A stretch of 64,000 nt of DNA from Erythrocercus mccallii (lineage: Eukaryota; Chordata; Aves; Passeriformes; Dicruridae): contig VZRG01000291.1 of the NCBI GenBank assembly GCA_013397435.1, forward strand, positions 592,775 through 656,774. Reading direction: 5' to 3'. Position numbers and translations under genes: made by a program. The notes beneath the pieces are model-generated. The model was not told where the DNA came from. It did no database searches and saw only the letters and a list, made by a program, of their open reading frames with translations. Below are positions 53,901 to 61,614 of this stretch, in pieces (within the stretch, counting starts at the first letter, position 1; each line of letters begins with the position of its first letter).

Positions 53901-56900
53901 GCCTCTGCCTTGGCTTTTGTTAAACTTGGCTTGAATACGGCTGTCTTAGCACAGCTCATGGGTCCGAAAATGACAAATGTTGTGCTCCTAATCAGATTTC
54001 AGCAGGGAGTGAACTCTGTGGCATTGAGAGGGAGCACACTCTCAAAAGTCTACCTCATTAATCAGTGTGTGATATGCCTTTTCAAACCACGTGTTCTTTA
54101 GGTTTTTCTCACAACTTTTTTCATGAAAAAAATTGAATATACACAGCAAGAGTATTTTTCTTCTTTGTTGAAGAGCAATATTCTTGCCATGTATACTCAA
54201 TGTTACCATTCTAGCAGTAGCCTCCAGTAGATACTATTACATACCTATGGGTAGGAAATACATCTCTAACCGTGTGGAAAAGTTGAACCTGTGGGTGCAA
54301 AAGCAGGTCCTGGGTATTGCCCCCCAGTGGAGTTTTCTGTCACAGAGCCATCACAGAAGCATGCAAGGCTTAAGAGTTTAATGTTTGTTTGACTTGATCC
54401 TTACTTGTAATAATTCTGAACTGGAGGAACTTGTATTTTAAATCTAAGCTTTGGCAAATGTTTCAGGGCTCTGTAGTGCTGTAGGAAAACATTTTAATCT
54501 ACTTGTTTTAGTATTGATTCAGTAAAAAATTATCCATTTAGTAGTTTTCAAAAAATGCTTGTTTAGTCTAGAATTTTAAAAGAACACTGAAAAGGTTTAA
54601 AACCTGGTTTGGATGTAAAAGAAGCAAGGAACTGGATGTTAGTTTACATTTAAGGGGCCTTTTCTAATGATGGACCCTTTTTTATTCCAAAGTTGTGCCC
54701 ACATGAGTGGTGAATGGTGTTTGCTGACTGTGTTTCTGTGTGCAGGTGTAAAGGGAGCCTGGAGTGTGAAGCCTGCCAGAACACCCTGAACATCGACCGC
54801 GTGTGCTCCCTCAGCAGCCCCGACAGCACGCTCAGCACCAGCTCCTCGGAGCAGTCCAGCCCTTCTCCTTGCAAGAGGTCCAACAGGTGAAAACTCAGGC
54901 TCCTTTCAGCAAAAAGAAAGGTCTTAGGGTACAGCAGGCCCAGTTTATACTAAAAAATGCAAAACAAGTTTTGTTATGTTGCCAGCTGGTGAGGGTAAAT
55001 GATCTGTTTAAAAATTTATTTATTGGCCTACAGTTGCACAGCACAGACTGCTCTGTTTTCATTCCTAACAGATCTGTCTTACTGCACTGGAAGGTTTCAG
55101 AATACTGAATGAATGGTGTTCACACAGAAAATATAAACATGTTGCATGCTACTTCCTTTCGAGTAAAAATCTTCTAGAATTGCAAGATTAAGAAAGCCAA
55201 AGTAGTATGTGACAGATTTGGTCCCTACGTATTTTTTAATTTTTGCAGCCTCTGGTTTTCCCATTGTGTATCTTGTAATCTTTATTGACATTAATGCCTT
55301 TTTTTCTTCTACCAAAAGTAAGGCTCGCTTAGGTGAACACTGTTCATGTGAACAGCTTTTAAGTGTTTTTATCTTCACTGCCTCATGTCTAGCTTGAGCC
55401 TTCAGCAGCTTCATTGTGCAAAATGAATTCTAATAAAGGTCCTAATGAGAAAAGTTTGCTTAAAATAATTAAAGATTCTATCAGAGCATGTATTGACAAG
55501 GAGGTGGAACTCCCTGCATCAGGCAGTCTTACTGCTTGGTAGTTAACGTTCTCAATCCTTTGGTATTCTTTGGTATCAAAACATTCAAAAATTCAGGTAA
55601 GTTTTTATGAACACCTGCTAGATTTTATGGTGTTTTCTTTGAATTGTAAGGAACTGACCTGTAATTGAATTCCCTTTGGTAATTCAACTTTATGTCAATA
55701 GCAGAGGAATTTGTTGGATTCTGGTTTCAGTAGCAATCTACTTATATTAAGTCATATAATTAGCAATTTGAATCAAAAGTTAATAGTATAATAAATTAAT
55801 AATATAATAAGAAGTACAGTTAATTGCTCAGTAGTTGTCACATTATCACTATTCGTTACTTGAAAAAACTACTCAGAAGTACCTGATTCTGTTGATTAAA
55901 TCCTTATACTTTTGTGCTGATCCTCACAGCACTTTTCACAAAAAGCTGATGTTCATAAGTGGTTTTATTTGTATTATCCTAATTTAAACAACATGCAATA
56001 AGGACATGTTATGTGAGCTGCAAAATCACAAAGGGACTTGACCATATATTTAGGCATTAGTGAATTCACTGCTGTTTCTTGTATGCTTTAAGTTAAGTAT
56101 GCATTCCATCAATTTTTAATATAAAGAAGTTATCTCTTTTCTCGGAGCCTTGCAATTTATGGGTAGGATGAGTTTGAATAAATATGCTTATCTAATTACA
56201 ATGCATCATTTTTATCCACCTTTGAGTAATTTCACTTCTATAAATTTAATGTGTTAATTTAAGGAAATGTACCTCTATCATGAAAATCTCTCTGCTTCAT
56301 TGCAATACTTTTACTTTTTGACAGTATGTCAGATGATGAACAGGAAAGTGGATGTGATACAGTGGATGGTACCCCAAGCTCAGACTCCTCAGGACACGAC
56401 AGCCCCTTTGTGGAAAATGGCTTTGTAGACAATAACAATAAAAATAAAAACAAGGAAGCAAGAGCCTCAGTTAACCCTGAAACCAAATCAGCTGTTTGCA
56501 CAGTAGTGGTACCACCCATGAGACTTGAAAACAGGTTACATCTTGAGGAACAGATGGTGAATACAGGTAAGTTAGTTCAGGTGTTTTTCTGTGCCAGTAG
56601 ATAAGAATAGAAGTTTCAGTATTTATTCCATATATATATATATATATGAAGATTTTGACCTGCTCATACAACTGCTAATCTGAAGTACCCACTGCTAAAC
56701 AGTGCTACGGTTTGACTTTAATTGGCCTATTATTGTTTCTCCCTGCATGCTTAAGCAAATGAAACCTTGTCTAACTTTTGCCAGAAGAGAAGAGTGAAAA
56801 CAAAAGCATGACATTGTTTATTTCTGTCTTGGAAGTTGCTACCTGCCAGCCACTGAGAAAGGGTCGGTCTGTCCTGGGAAGAATAAACCAGTCTTCTGTG

Positions 56901-59072
56901 GTAGGAAGCCGTCAGCAGAAACTGACATCAGCATTCCATCAGCAACATGGAAACTTCAGTCAGGTATGTGCAATTGCATCCAGCAAGCTCCGGGTGTGGA
57001 GTTGGAGAAGTTGAGTTCCAAACTGAATGCTCACGGTTTCAGTTGCTGTCTATGGCAGCTGCAGGTTTTCAGCAGCTTGATTAAAGAAGTGTTCAGATCT
57101 TGAAAAATGGATTTCAGCTTACTAGGCGAGTCATAAGTATCTTTCATTTTGGGTCATTTTCTTAAAACAGCCGACTCTTTTAAAAAAAGTAGCAGAAAAG
57201 CCACATTGGGAAAATTTTCAATGCTTGCACAATATGAAAGCATGAGACAAAAAGAAAAATATGTTATCATTTATTTTTCCTACCTCCAAATGCTAAAATA
57301 CTCATAGTGTGCAGGTAAAATCTGCAGCTGTATCTCAGTGTTGTTCTGTCAGTAGTGTGCATGAAAATCTTCTAGTTTGACTATCCAGAGTTGAGATAGA
57401 GCTCAGCAAACCCAACTATTTCCTACCTTTGCTGCCAGGTAATGAATCTGGAAAGGAGATGAGACTGGGATCGTAGTTCCATCCAGTGTTAGAAGATACC
57501 TAAAGCTAATTTAAAAGTTACTTTTGTCATTGCCCAACACCACAGTAAATGTGTCTGCTGTGGCTGAGAACTGAAGTTGACACATGACATCAAGCTTAAG
57601 CCCCTTTTAATTAATTATCTTGGTGCTGTAGCTGCATTGAGCTTTTGGTTAGATAGCTGGAGGTACATTAATGTGAGAGACTTACCTGTTTGTAGAAGTC
57701 TTACAGGGAAACTGTGAATATTGTAAGTTAAATGCTAAATGACAGCATGCTGTATGTAGATAAGAGGATTTAGCAATAATGGCTTGAATAGTTTAGGTTG
57801 AAAGAAACATTTGGGTGGGTGACACAGTCTCCCCTTCTGCATGATTATGCAAGAGGATTGGTTTAGTTAATTCTAAGCAAACCTTAATATGATCAACATG
57901 GTATTAATTTTTAATCTCTTCAATGTCTGCAGCTCCTCAGCCTCTTGGCAGAAAGCATAGAACATTATTTTCATTACAAAAATTTATGCTGATCCTTCCT
58001 TCTTTGGTAGATGGCCTATGTAGTTTGAAGTCTGCATCATTTAATGGGAGTAATTGATTTTTAGTTTTTTTCTCTTTGTAACTGTTAATGATTGTGACAT
58101 CTTCCTGTGATCGTAGACCTAGACTTCTGTTTGCCAGGTTGTCTCAGATATTTTCAATCCGTTTATTATTTTTTCTGCTCTCCTCTAAAATTTCTCTCCT
58201 ATTTGTCCTCTTTGTGCCTCATTATGGTGCCCAAACTGAATGCAGCACTTCCAATTGATGCCAAGCCAGTGCTGAGTAGAGTGGAATAAGCACCTTGCTC
58301 ATGTGATACATGATATTTCTGTTAAAACAGCCCAGCATGGCATTTTATCCTTTTTATTTTCCCCTTTGCAAGAGCATTAAAATAACTTGTGTTCAGTTTT
58401 CCATCTCTTATTGTCTGTGCTGCTACCTTAATAGCTACTATATCTTTTTCGTTCTGTTGAAGCATTTAACAGCTCCTGTTTCTATATTCCTCCCGATTTT
58501 AAGTTGACTAGTTTTAGTGCATTCTTCCACCATTTTTCCTGCTCTCTTTGCTCCGGGGATTGCTAAGCCCTGCCCATTTCCCTGTGTGTGGCCAGGTCCA
58601 GCACTTCGGCTCGGGGCCGCAGGAGTGGAACGGGAACTTCGTCTCGCGGAGGCAGCAGCAGCAGCAGCCGCAGCCTTTCCTGGCGGCCACCGTGGCCGGC
58701 CCCGCGTTCTCCCTGCCCCAGGGCAGCCCCAGCCACCTGCCGGGGAGCTCCCACCTGGGCGGGCAGCCCACCATCCTCCCGTACGCCTCACCGGCGCCGC
58801 TCGGCACTGCCGCGCCCGTCGCGCACCTCCTCGCCTCGCCCTGCGCCTCCAGAGCCCTGCTGCAGCACCCGAGCTACAGCCTGAGCCACCCCAGCGGGAT
58901 GGTGCACCAGGTGCCAGTGGGCATCAACCCCCGCCTGCTGCCTTCCCCCACCGTGCACCAGAGCCAGTACAAGCCCATCTTCGCGCCCCACTCGTACATC
59001 GCCGCCTCGCCCGCCGCCTACGCGGGCTTCCCGCTGAGCCCCACCAAGCTCAGCCAGTACCCGTTCATGTGA
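10870..59072 (+). CDS. HIPK3: HIPK3, homeodomain-interacting protein kinase 3 (15 coding exons, 1194 aa)
   Basis: This is a nuclear serine/threonine kinase of the DYRK/HIPK group that phosphorylates transcription factors and co-regulators and acts in apoptosis and steroidogenic signalling (family knowledge). Joined exons: 10870-11963, 41424-41547, 44628-44747, 46457-46543, 47432-47616, 48388-48547, 48942-49065, 51329-51450, 51613-51737, 52529-52690, 53603-53896, 54746-54886, 56325-56566, 56836-56963 and 58596-59072. The sum is 3585 nt with no internal stop. The kinase domain spans about residues 196-524, with glycine loop GRGTFGQV (203-210), VAIK lysine K225, HADLKPEN (319-326), DFG 343-345 and activation-loop STY with Y358. 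Other visible motifs are a sumoylation consensus LKLE (K27), a basic NLS-like KRK (127-129) and a SUMO-interaction motif VITI plus acidic tail (846-857). HIPK3 is preferred over HIPK1/2 because the N-terminal block MASQVLVYPPYVYQTQSSAF, the isoform length and the C-terminal tail match HIPK3 as I know it. Splice sites are inferred by eye and not confirmed by transcripts. Confidence 0.96.
14226..14288. repeat. (TTTA/TTTTA)n low-complexity tract
   Basis: This is an imperfect run of TTTA and TTTTA units in the long intron, with one interruption (TATATACTAA). Its A-rich complement could pair with other T-rich intronic tracts. Confidence 0.85.
20698..20815 (-). mobile_element. CR1 LINE fragment, antisense to HIPK3
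   Basis: The + strand reads as the complement of the conserved 3' region of avian CR1: CTTCTCCAGGCTAAACA, then CTCAGCTGCTCCTCATAGGA, then a CCAGATCCTTCAGCAGCTTTG-like block and TTTTCTGGACACACTC. This order and spacing is diagnostic for CR1. The copy is 5'-truncated and diverged, and codes for nothing. Confidence 0.82.
23761..23890. repeat. A/C-rich low-complexity stretch
   Basis: Runs of A interrupted by C (AACAACAACC, AACCAACCAAAAAG, CACAAAACCCCCAAAG) extend over about 130 bases. No unit repeats exactly. It is non-coding. Confidence 0.6.
24361..24665. other. GC-rich block inside the long intron
   Basis: Within AT-rich intron, about 24405-24530 and 24605-24660 are GC-rich with several CpGs (for example GGGGCGCGGG and GGCGGCGTGG). 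No splice-flanked open frame matches a known protein. It could be a regulatory element, an alternative promoter or an unrecognised repeat; nothing decides between these. Confidence 0.4.
29879..29930. repeat. Three direct copies of CCTTTTTAGTAG
   Basis: The 12-mer occurs at 29879, 29895 and 29919, separated by 4 and 12 bases. It looks like a small replication-slippage expansion. Confidence 0.9.
32523..32576. repeat. (TTA)n microsatellite
   Basis: TTATTATTA units alternate with TTAATTATTA, forming an interrupted trinucleotide repeat in the long intron, likely to vary in length. Confidence 0.9.
34831..34872. repeat. (TATATC)n / (TA)n microsatellite
   Basis: TATATATATC is followed by repeated TATATATC units, ending ATATATATATCTCC. 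It is a simple repeat likely to be polymorphic. Confidence 0.9.
36400..36480 (-). mobile_element. Old CR1 LINE fragment, antisense (possibly extending to about 37310)
   Basis: GGGTGACCAAAACTGAACAC followed by AGAATTCAAAAGTG and TTCAAGGTGAGG resembles the antisense CR1 block in which the first-exon-proximal motif is GTGACCAGAACTG...CACAGTACTC. Further downstream, AGGTCATTAATAATTAAAAA (near 37271) recalls a more internal CR1 block, so a long, decayed copy may cover the interval. The similarity was judged by eye. Confidence 0.5.
41424..41547 (+). CDS. HIPK3: HIPK3 coding exon 2 (APE motif, kinase C-lobe)
   Basis: This 124-nt exon has acceptor TTTGCAG at 41423 and donor CAG|gtagta at 41548. It completes R365 and encodes residues 366-406, starting APEIILGLPF. 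The APE glutamate is E368 and the DMWSLG aspartate is D380, both conserved structural residues of the kinase C-lobe. It ends in phase 0 after GALEYDQ. An alternative acceptor two bases downstream is excluded because it breaks the frame and the family sequence. Confidence 0.95.
41548..44627 (+). other. HIPK3: HIPK3 intron 3 (by coding-exon order, 3080 bp)
   Basis: GT-AG intron. It has AT-rich unique sequence, a T-run at 42677-42691 and a somewhat GC-richer, pyrimidine-rich section at about 43380-43760 with long accidental open frames on both strands. No exon, RNA gene or recognisable repeat was seen. Confidence 0.8.
44628..44747 (+). CDS. HIPK3: HIPK3 coding exon 3 (kinase C-lobe)
   Basis: This 120-nt exon (40 codons, phase 0 at both ends) encodes residues 407-446, beginning IRYISQTQGLPGEQ and ending SSWRLK. 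The acceptor is a strong pyrimidine tract ending CCTCAG; the donor is AAG|gtaaac. The segment forms the start of the CMGC-type insert region of the kinase C-lobe. It matches HIPK3 closely, with a few substitutions in the RFFCRETDAPYSSW stretch relative to the human protein as I recall it. Confidence 0.94.
44748..46456 (+). other. HIPK3: HIPK3 intron 4 (1709 bp)
   Basis: GT-AG intron with donor gtaaac and a poly(T) acceptor. It contains a GC-richer section at 45360-45720, including a small self-complementary CCCCGGCA...GCCGGGG-type stretch near 45498-45520. Open frames there on both strands show no family resemblance. Confidence 0.8.
46457..46543 (+). CDS. HIPK3: HIPK3 coding exon 4 (29 codons, kinase insert)
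   Basis: This 87-nt exon, phase 0 at both ends, encodes residues 447-475 (TLEEHEAETG ... SLDDIVH). The donor is CAC|gtgagt. The acceptor is unusual: an uninterrupted run of about 14 T followed by GAG at 46454-46456, the least favoured acceptor trinucleotide. Because the exon is a whole number of codons, skipping would keep the frame but remove part of the kinase fold. Confidence 0.92.
46544..47431 (+). other. HIPK3: HIPK3 intron 5 (888 bp)
   Basis: GT-AG intron, AT-rich. A short local duplication of CCTTGACATTA is seen around 46911-46940. Nothing else is recognisable. Confidence 0.8.
47432..47616 (+). CDS. HIPK3: HIPK3 coding exon 5 (end of kinase domain)
   Basis: This 185-nt exon encodes residues 476-536 plus two bases of Q537. 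It begins VNMVMDLEGSDLLAEKADRR and ends LLDFPHSN. The acceptor is ATGCCAG at 47431; the donor is CA|gtatgt at 47617. It carries the RITPAE sequence near the end of the catalytic domain (about residue 524). At residues 521-523 the sequence reads HSF, where kinases of this group usually have HPF. Confidence 0.94.
47617..48387 (+). other. HIPK3: HIPK3 intron 6 (771 bp)
   Basis: GT-AG intron (gtatgt ... GATAG). Unique AT-rich sequence; no feature recognised. Confidence 0.8.
48388..48547 (+). CDS. HIPK3: HIPK3 coding exon 6 (post-kinase linker)
   Basis: This 160-nt exon completes Q537 and encodes 538-590 (VKSCFHIMDIC ... IGPVRSQ). The acceptor is CTGATAG at 48387 and the donor CAG|gtaaaa. The segment just after the kinase fold is rich in Ser, Thr and Asn. 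The alternative acceptor two bases downstream (TAGAG) was rejected because it puts the exon out of frame. Confidence 0.92.
48548..48941 (+). other. HIPK3: HIPK3 intron 7 (394 bp)
   Basis: GT-AG intron (gtaaaa ... CCTTAG). No feature recognised. Confidence 0.8.
48942..49065 (+). CDS. HIPK3: HIPK3 coding exon 7
   Basis: This 124-nt exon encodes residues 591-631 plus the first base of G632: ALTASAHSVLHQGIPLQAGT through LIICPPAIQ. The acceptor is CCCTTAG and the donor AAG|gtatat. It belongs to the conserved region after the kinase domain that in HIPKs binds homeoproteins and co-repressors (family knowledge). No catalytic motif is present. Confidence 0.93.
49066..51328 (+). other. HIPK3: HIPK3 intron 8 (2263 bp)
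   Basis: GT-AG intron (gtatat ... GACAG). AT-rich unique sequence with short A-runs; no exon or repeat family recognised. Confidence 0.8.
51329..51450 (+). CDS. HIPK3: HIPK3 coding exon 8
   Basis: This 122-nt exon completes G632 and encodes 633-672 (IPTNHSKPTSFSLRVDNAVP ... GILSQ). The acceptor CCTGACAG at 51328 follows a T-rich tract; the donor is CAG|gttggc. It is separated from the next exon by an unusually short 162-bp intron. Confidence 0.93.
51613..51737 (+). CDS. HIPK3: HIPK3 coding exon 9
   Basis: This 125-nt exon encodes residues 673-713 plus two bases of G714: AWSNQTQQILVPAWQQ through RLGDWG. The donor is GG|gtgagt. The acceptor is a tandem CAGCAG (51607-51612), so use of the upstream AG would add one Gln. 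The downstream AG is chosen because it gives the expected SQ-x-W spacing. Confidence 0.92.
51738..52528 (+). other. HIPK3: HIPK3 intron 10 (791 bp), mostly an LTR-like insertion
   Basis: GT-AG intron (gtgagt ... CCTCAG). Most of it is occupied by the antisense LTR-like block described separately; the remaining 3' part is unique sequence. Confidence 0.8.
51765..52384 (-). mobile_element. Candidate solo LTR of an endogenous retrovirus, antisense to HIPK3
   Basis: Read on the minus strand, the block starts TGTGAGGGCTGAAT and ends CTCGAGGACA, giving the TG...CA termini of an LTR about 620 bp long. In the expected order it has a GATTGG box (near 52015), an AT-rich TATA-like stretch (around 52000), an AATAAA poly(A) signal (complement of 51833-51838) and a short CpG-containing 3' end (51771-51786) unlike the flanking intron. 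No coding sequence for viral proteins is visible, and no clear target-site duplication was found, so the boundaries and the assignment are tentative. Confidence 0.42.
52529..52690 (+). CDS. HIPK3: HIPK3 coding exon 10
   Basis: This 162-nt exon completes G714 and encodes 715-767 plus two bases of R768: KMITQGTHYSSVVPQPLL ... TKRNKLCQN. The acceptor is TTCCTCAG; the donor is weak, AACAG|gtcggt, with C at +3. The long human isoform has 21 extra residues exactly after this junction. No equivalent segment was recognised in the following intron, so the 1194-residue form is predicted. Confidence 0.92.
52691..53602 (+). other. HIPK3: HIPK3 intron 11 (912 bp)
   Basis: GT-AG intron with the weak donor gtcggt and acceptor TTCCCAG. 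No segment resembling the 21-residue insert of the long human isoform was recognised in any frame directly before the acceptor. Confidence 0.8.
53603..53896 (+). CDS. HIPK3: HIPK3 coding exon 11 (SUMO-interaction motif)
   Basis: This 294-nt exon completes R768 and encodes 769-865 plus two bases of E866. The acceptor is TTCCCAG and the donor GA|gtgagc. It holds the SUMO-interaction motif VITISSDTDEDD (about 846-857): a hydrophobic core followed by Ser and acidic residues, which targets HIPKs to PML-type nuclear bodies (family knowledge). The second half (about 53710-53890) is strikingly rich in G and C at third positions and in Ala/Arg/Pro codons compared with neighbouring exons, and diverges from the mammalian sequence there. 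Confidence 0.93.
53897..54745 (+). other. HIPK3: HIPK3 intron 12 (849 bp)
   Basis: GT-AG intron (gtgagc ... GTGCAG). AT-rich between two GC-rich exons; no feature recognised. Confidence 0.8.
54746..54886 (+). CDS. HIPK3: HIPK3 coding exon 12 (Cys/Ser-rich segment)
   Basis: This 141-nt exon completes E866 and encodes 867-912 plus two bases of S913: CKGSLECEACQNTLNIDRVC followed by a Ser-rich run and SPCKRSN. The acceptor is GTGTGCAG and the donor AACAG|gtgaaa. The CxxC-like pairs are conserved across HIPK1-3. It is GC-rich. Confidence 0.94.
54887..56324 (+). other. HIPK3: HIPK3 intron 13 (1438 bp)
   Basis: GT-AG intron (gtgaaa ... GACAG). Very AT-rich, with a TAATAATATAATAAG-like patch near 55785-55815. 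No other feature. Confidence 0.8.
56325..56566 (+). CDS. HIPK3: HIPK3 coding exon 13 (acidic/Asn-Lys segment)
   Basis: This 242-nt exon completes S913 and encodes 914-993 plus the first base of V994. It begins MSDDEQESGCDTVDGTP, a conserved acidic Ser-rich PEST-like stretch. The acceptor is TTTTGACAG; the donor ACAG|gtaagt is close to consensus. A run of alternating Asn and Lys codons (about 56430-56454) is low complexity and not something I recall in mammalian HIPK3. Confidence 0.93.
56630..56647. repeat. (TA)9 microsatellite
   Basis: This is an uninterrupted TA run in the 269-bp intron 14, between a strong donor and a modest acceptor. Confidence 0.9.
56836..56963 (+). CDS. HIPK3: HIPK3 coding exon 14
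   Basis: This 128-nt exon completes V994 and encodes 995-1036: ATCQPLRKGRSVLGRINQ ... HGNFSQ. The donor is CAG|gtatgt. The acceptor is placed at TTGGAAG (56835) because it alone restores the phase and the CQPL alignment; it is a modest site and the least certain splice boundary in the gene. The upstream intron is only 269 bp. Confidence 0.88.
56964..58595 (+). other. HIPK3: HIPK3 intron 15 (1632 bp)
   Basis: GT-AG intron (gtatgt ... GGCCAG). AT-rich, with an old antisense CR1 fragment in its last 500 bases (58178-58440). Confidence 0.8.
58178..58440 (-). mobile_element. Old CR1 LINE fragment, antisense
   Basis: The + strand reads, in order, GGTGCCCAAACTGAATGCAG, ...GTGCTGAGTAGAGTGGAATA, ...AACAGCCCAGCATGGCATTT and CCTTTGCAAGAGCATTA. 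This is the antisense order of the CR1 block that precedes the terminal 3' region in old amniote CR1 families. The copy is diverged and non-coding. Confidence 0.72.
58596..59072 (+). CDS. HIPK3: HIPK3 last coding exon, C-terminal tail and stop
   Basis: This is a 477-nt coding segment (158 codons plus TGA at 59070-59072). The acceptor is GTGGCCAG at 58595. It encodes residues 1037-1194, starting VQHFGSGPQEWNGNF and ending SPTKLSQYPFM. The region is rich in Ser, His, Pro, Ala and Tyr, as in the C-terminal autoinhibitory/localisation region of HIPKs. A (CAG)5 run gives QQQQQ followed by PQP (about 58651-58671), longer than the mammalian RRQQ that I recall. The exon is very GC-rich, in sharp contrast to the AT-rich sequence on both sides. 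Confidence 0.95.
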   Translation, partial: VQHFGSGPQEWNGNFVSRRQQQQQPQPFLAATVAGPAFSLPQGSPSHLPGSSHLGGQPTILPYASPAPLGTAAPVAHLLASPCASRALLQHPSYSLSHPSGMVHQVPVGINPRLLPSPTVHQSQYKPIFAPHSYIAASPAAYAGFPLSPTKLSQYPFM

Positions 59073-61552
59073 GGACTCGGTCTGCTGAGGAAGCTCGATC
59101 ACTGAAGCGGGAGTTTGGTTTAAGAAGAAACATGGTATTTATTACGTATTAGCCATGGCACAACAGGAAAATTATTTTTTTGAATCGTGTAGACTTGGGT
59201 GCAATTTAAACAACTCTGAGCTTTAAAAAAAACTCACTTTTAATGTGTTTTGCACATTTGGTATAACTTGTCTTTGGTCATGTTATCTTCTTATATAGTA
59301 ACTTTAGACAGGTGACTTATGGGAGCAGAAATCTGGTTTTGCTCCTGCTATTTTTTATAAAATTGCCTTCTAACTAGTGCAAGACACGTCTACATTTGGG
59401 AAGCCATTCAGTGTACAGAAACTAGAGCAACAGATGCACATGTGTCAGCAGTACAGTGTAGAAGTAACTCGTTTGTGTTGCGTACCTTGGTGTTTAAATG
59501 TTGAGTCACTTATCTAAAAGTTGAGCTGTTGTTCTTCACATTGCATGTGTCTTTTGCATGGGCAAAGAAAAGGCCTAAACATTGCTCTTAAATGTCGTTG
59601 TCCTAATACTCTCAGCTGCATTGTAAACTGTTCCCACACATAGTGCCTTAAATATTGGAGGTTGTTAATGTTATTACTTATATATAAATGTTGAGGACTG
59701 CAGCACTTAAAAATTCAGATCTGCTGATTTTTTGATAGCGTGATGCTCATTTTGGGTTTTGTGTGGTATTATTTTGGTATTGGGTGTATTTTCCTGGTTG
59801 AGAAGGCAGCATGTTTTGCTGTAGCTGAATTTTGCTGTCTTTCCCCTGCCCCCCTGCCCCCCCGAATGATCTAGCTTCAAGACAGGACTTTAGTAGTGCT
59901 TAAGGAAAGTTGATTCAGTAGCTATTGAGTAGTGACACACAAGACAGTATTTCATACTGGTAAATGGAACTGCAATACAACCTAAGTAGTTTATTTTAAA
60001 AGTGTTTGTCTAATTGGATATAATAAAATGTTTAGAGGTGAGATAGGCATGACTGACTAGCTAATGAAAGGAGAAGCCAAGTGCTCATTGGTCCATGATG
60101 TGGTTTCATCTTAGCTTGAGCAAACCGTGCAGTATTTAATAACTAGTAGCAGAATATTTACTGTTGAAGCTTGAAAAAGATGTGAGTTCTTTGTGTGCAA
60201 TCTTTCATTTATGCATGGGAGAGATTTTAGTCTTTTTACATGAATAGTATTTGTTTTAGCCTGTTGTGGGTGTTTGCTTATTTAATACATTCCGTCAGGG
60301 ACGTAAATTACATGCTTTTTGCAATATTTTTTTTTCTCCTTAGGAAGTGTGTCTTTTTGGTTTTTTTTGTTCTGTTCAAATGAAGTTGCTTTTGCAGCAC
60401 CAAAGACTTAATCATCCATTTCCTATAAAAGGTAGCTACTTTTTCATAGACCTCAAGTATACTGTAGTGTAGAGATGGGATTTACGGAAGGTATTAAGCT
60501 GAGGCTGTGTTTTAGCTTATGGGCAAGTAATAAATTGTATCATTTATCTTGAATGTATCATAGATAAGCTGCTATATAATGATTGCCACTTCAGATAGCT
60601 GTGAAATTAGGTGATTAACTAGTTCTTTCTTAGCCTTCTAATTTCTGTACAAGTCTAATTACATGAAATAGAAGCTGGGGTTTGGGTTTGGTTTTTTTGT
60701 TTGGGTTGTTTTGTTTTTGGTCTTTTTTTTTTTAGTTTTCATTTTGTTTTCATGTTTGAAGTGTCGTAACTACTATACTGTAAATGATGGAAGATGATTG
60801 CATATGTTTTTTTGGGGTGTGTTATTTGCATCAGTATTTTATCTCCATTAACTTTGAGCTCATCACTGCATATAAGTGGATGTATTAATGTAACTTAATT
60901 TTTTTATGTTTTCATATTGGCATTGTGTAGACACTTAAGAAGCTGCATCTTGCAGGCTTGACTTAACTTTTTTTAAAACAAAATCTGGAATACAATCCTT
61001 GCAATGTTGACTGGAATAAGAATGCAAAGCATTTTGAGTTTAACTCTGTCAATAAGCTAATAACTGGTAATCTTTTTCTTTACTCCACTAACACAAGCAG
61101 TGTTTTATTTAATGAATGTCTGAATGAAATAAATGTGCCTACATTTGATTTATTTTTTAAGTAATAACTAAAATACAACAGTATTAGATCATAAAAAAAG
61201 AAAATACCAGCAGTACATTTTTAATCACGCTGAAAATTAAGAAACCTAACTTTTCCCAAAAGTTTCGATGTTTTTAGTAATCAACTCTATGCATTTTGTA
61301 CAAGTGTGTGTGTATATAAAGTATACATTAGCAACTAGGAGTATCCTGATGAATTTGAAATCTTACCAACACATATGTAAAGCCTAAACACAGGGAGTCA
61401 AATTGGATGTCCACCCTTACCACTTCCAACTTGTGCTGTGTGGTCCAGCAGGCAGTTTTCTGTTCACTCCCTTCTTTTGGTGCTCACTCCATTGCAGGCA
61501 ATGGACACACCAAGAACCACCAATGCAAACAGAGCACACTGATTTTTGTATT

Positions 61553-61614
61553 GTGGTAACAACAACAAAAAAAACAACCAAAAAAACAAACAAAAAAATA
61601 CTGTTTTTTTTTTT
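61553..61614. repeat. A/C-rich run followed by T-run in 3' UTR
   Basis: AACAACAAAAAAAACAACC-type sequence is followed immediately by a stretch of about 11 T. The two parts can form an A/U hairpin in the transcript. Confidence 0.7.

Noticed and set aside
53507..53959. 150-codon minus-strand open frame over exon 11
   Set aside because: It is the antisense shadow of GC-rich HIPK3 coding sequence.
58517..59152. 211-codon + strand open frame overlapping the last HIPK3 exon
   Set aside because: It is a shifted frame over GC-rich coding sequence where stop codons are rare; composition is Pro/Arg/Ala noise and it crosses the splice acceptor.
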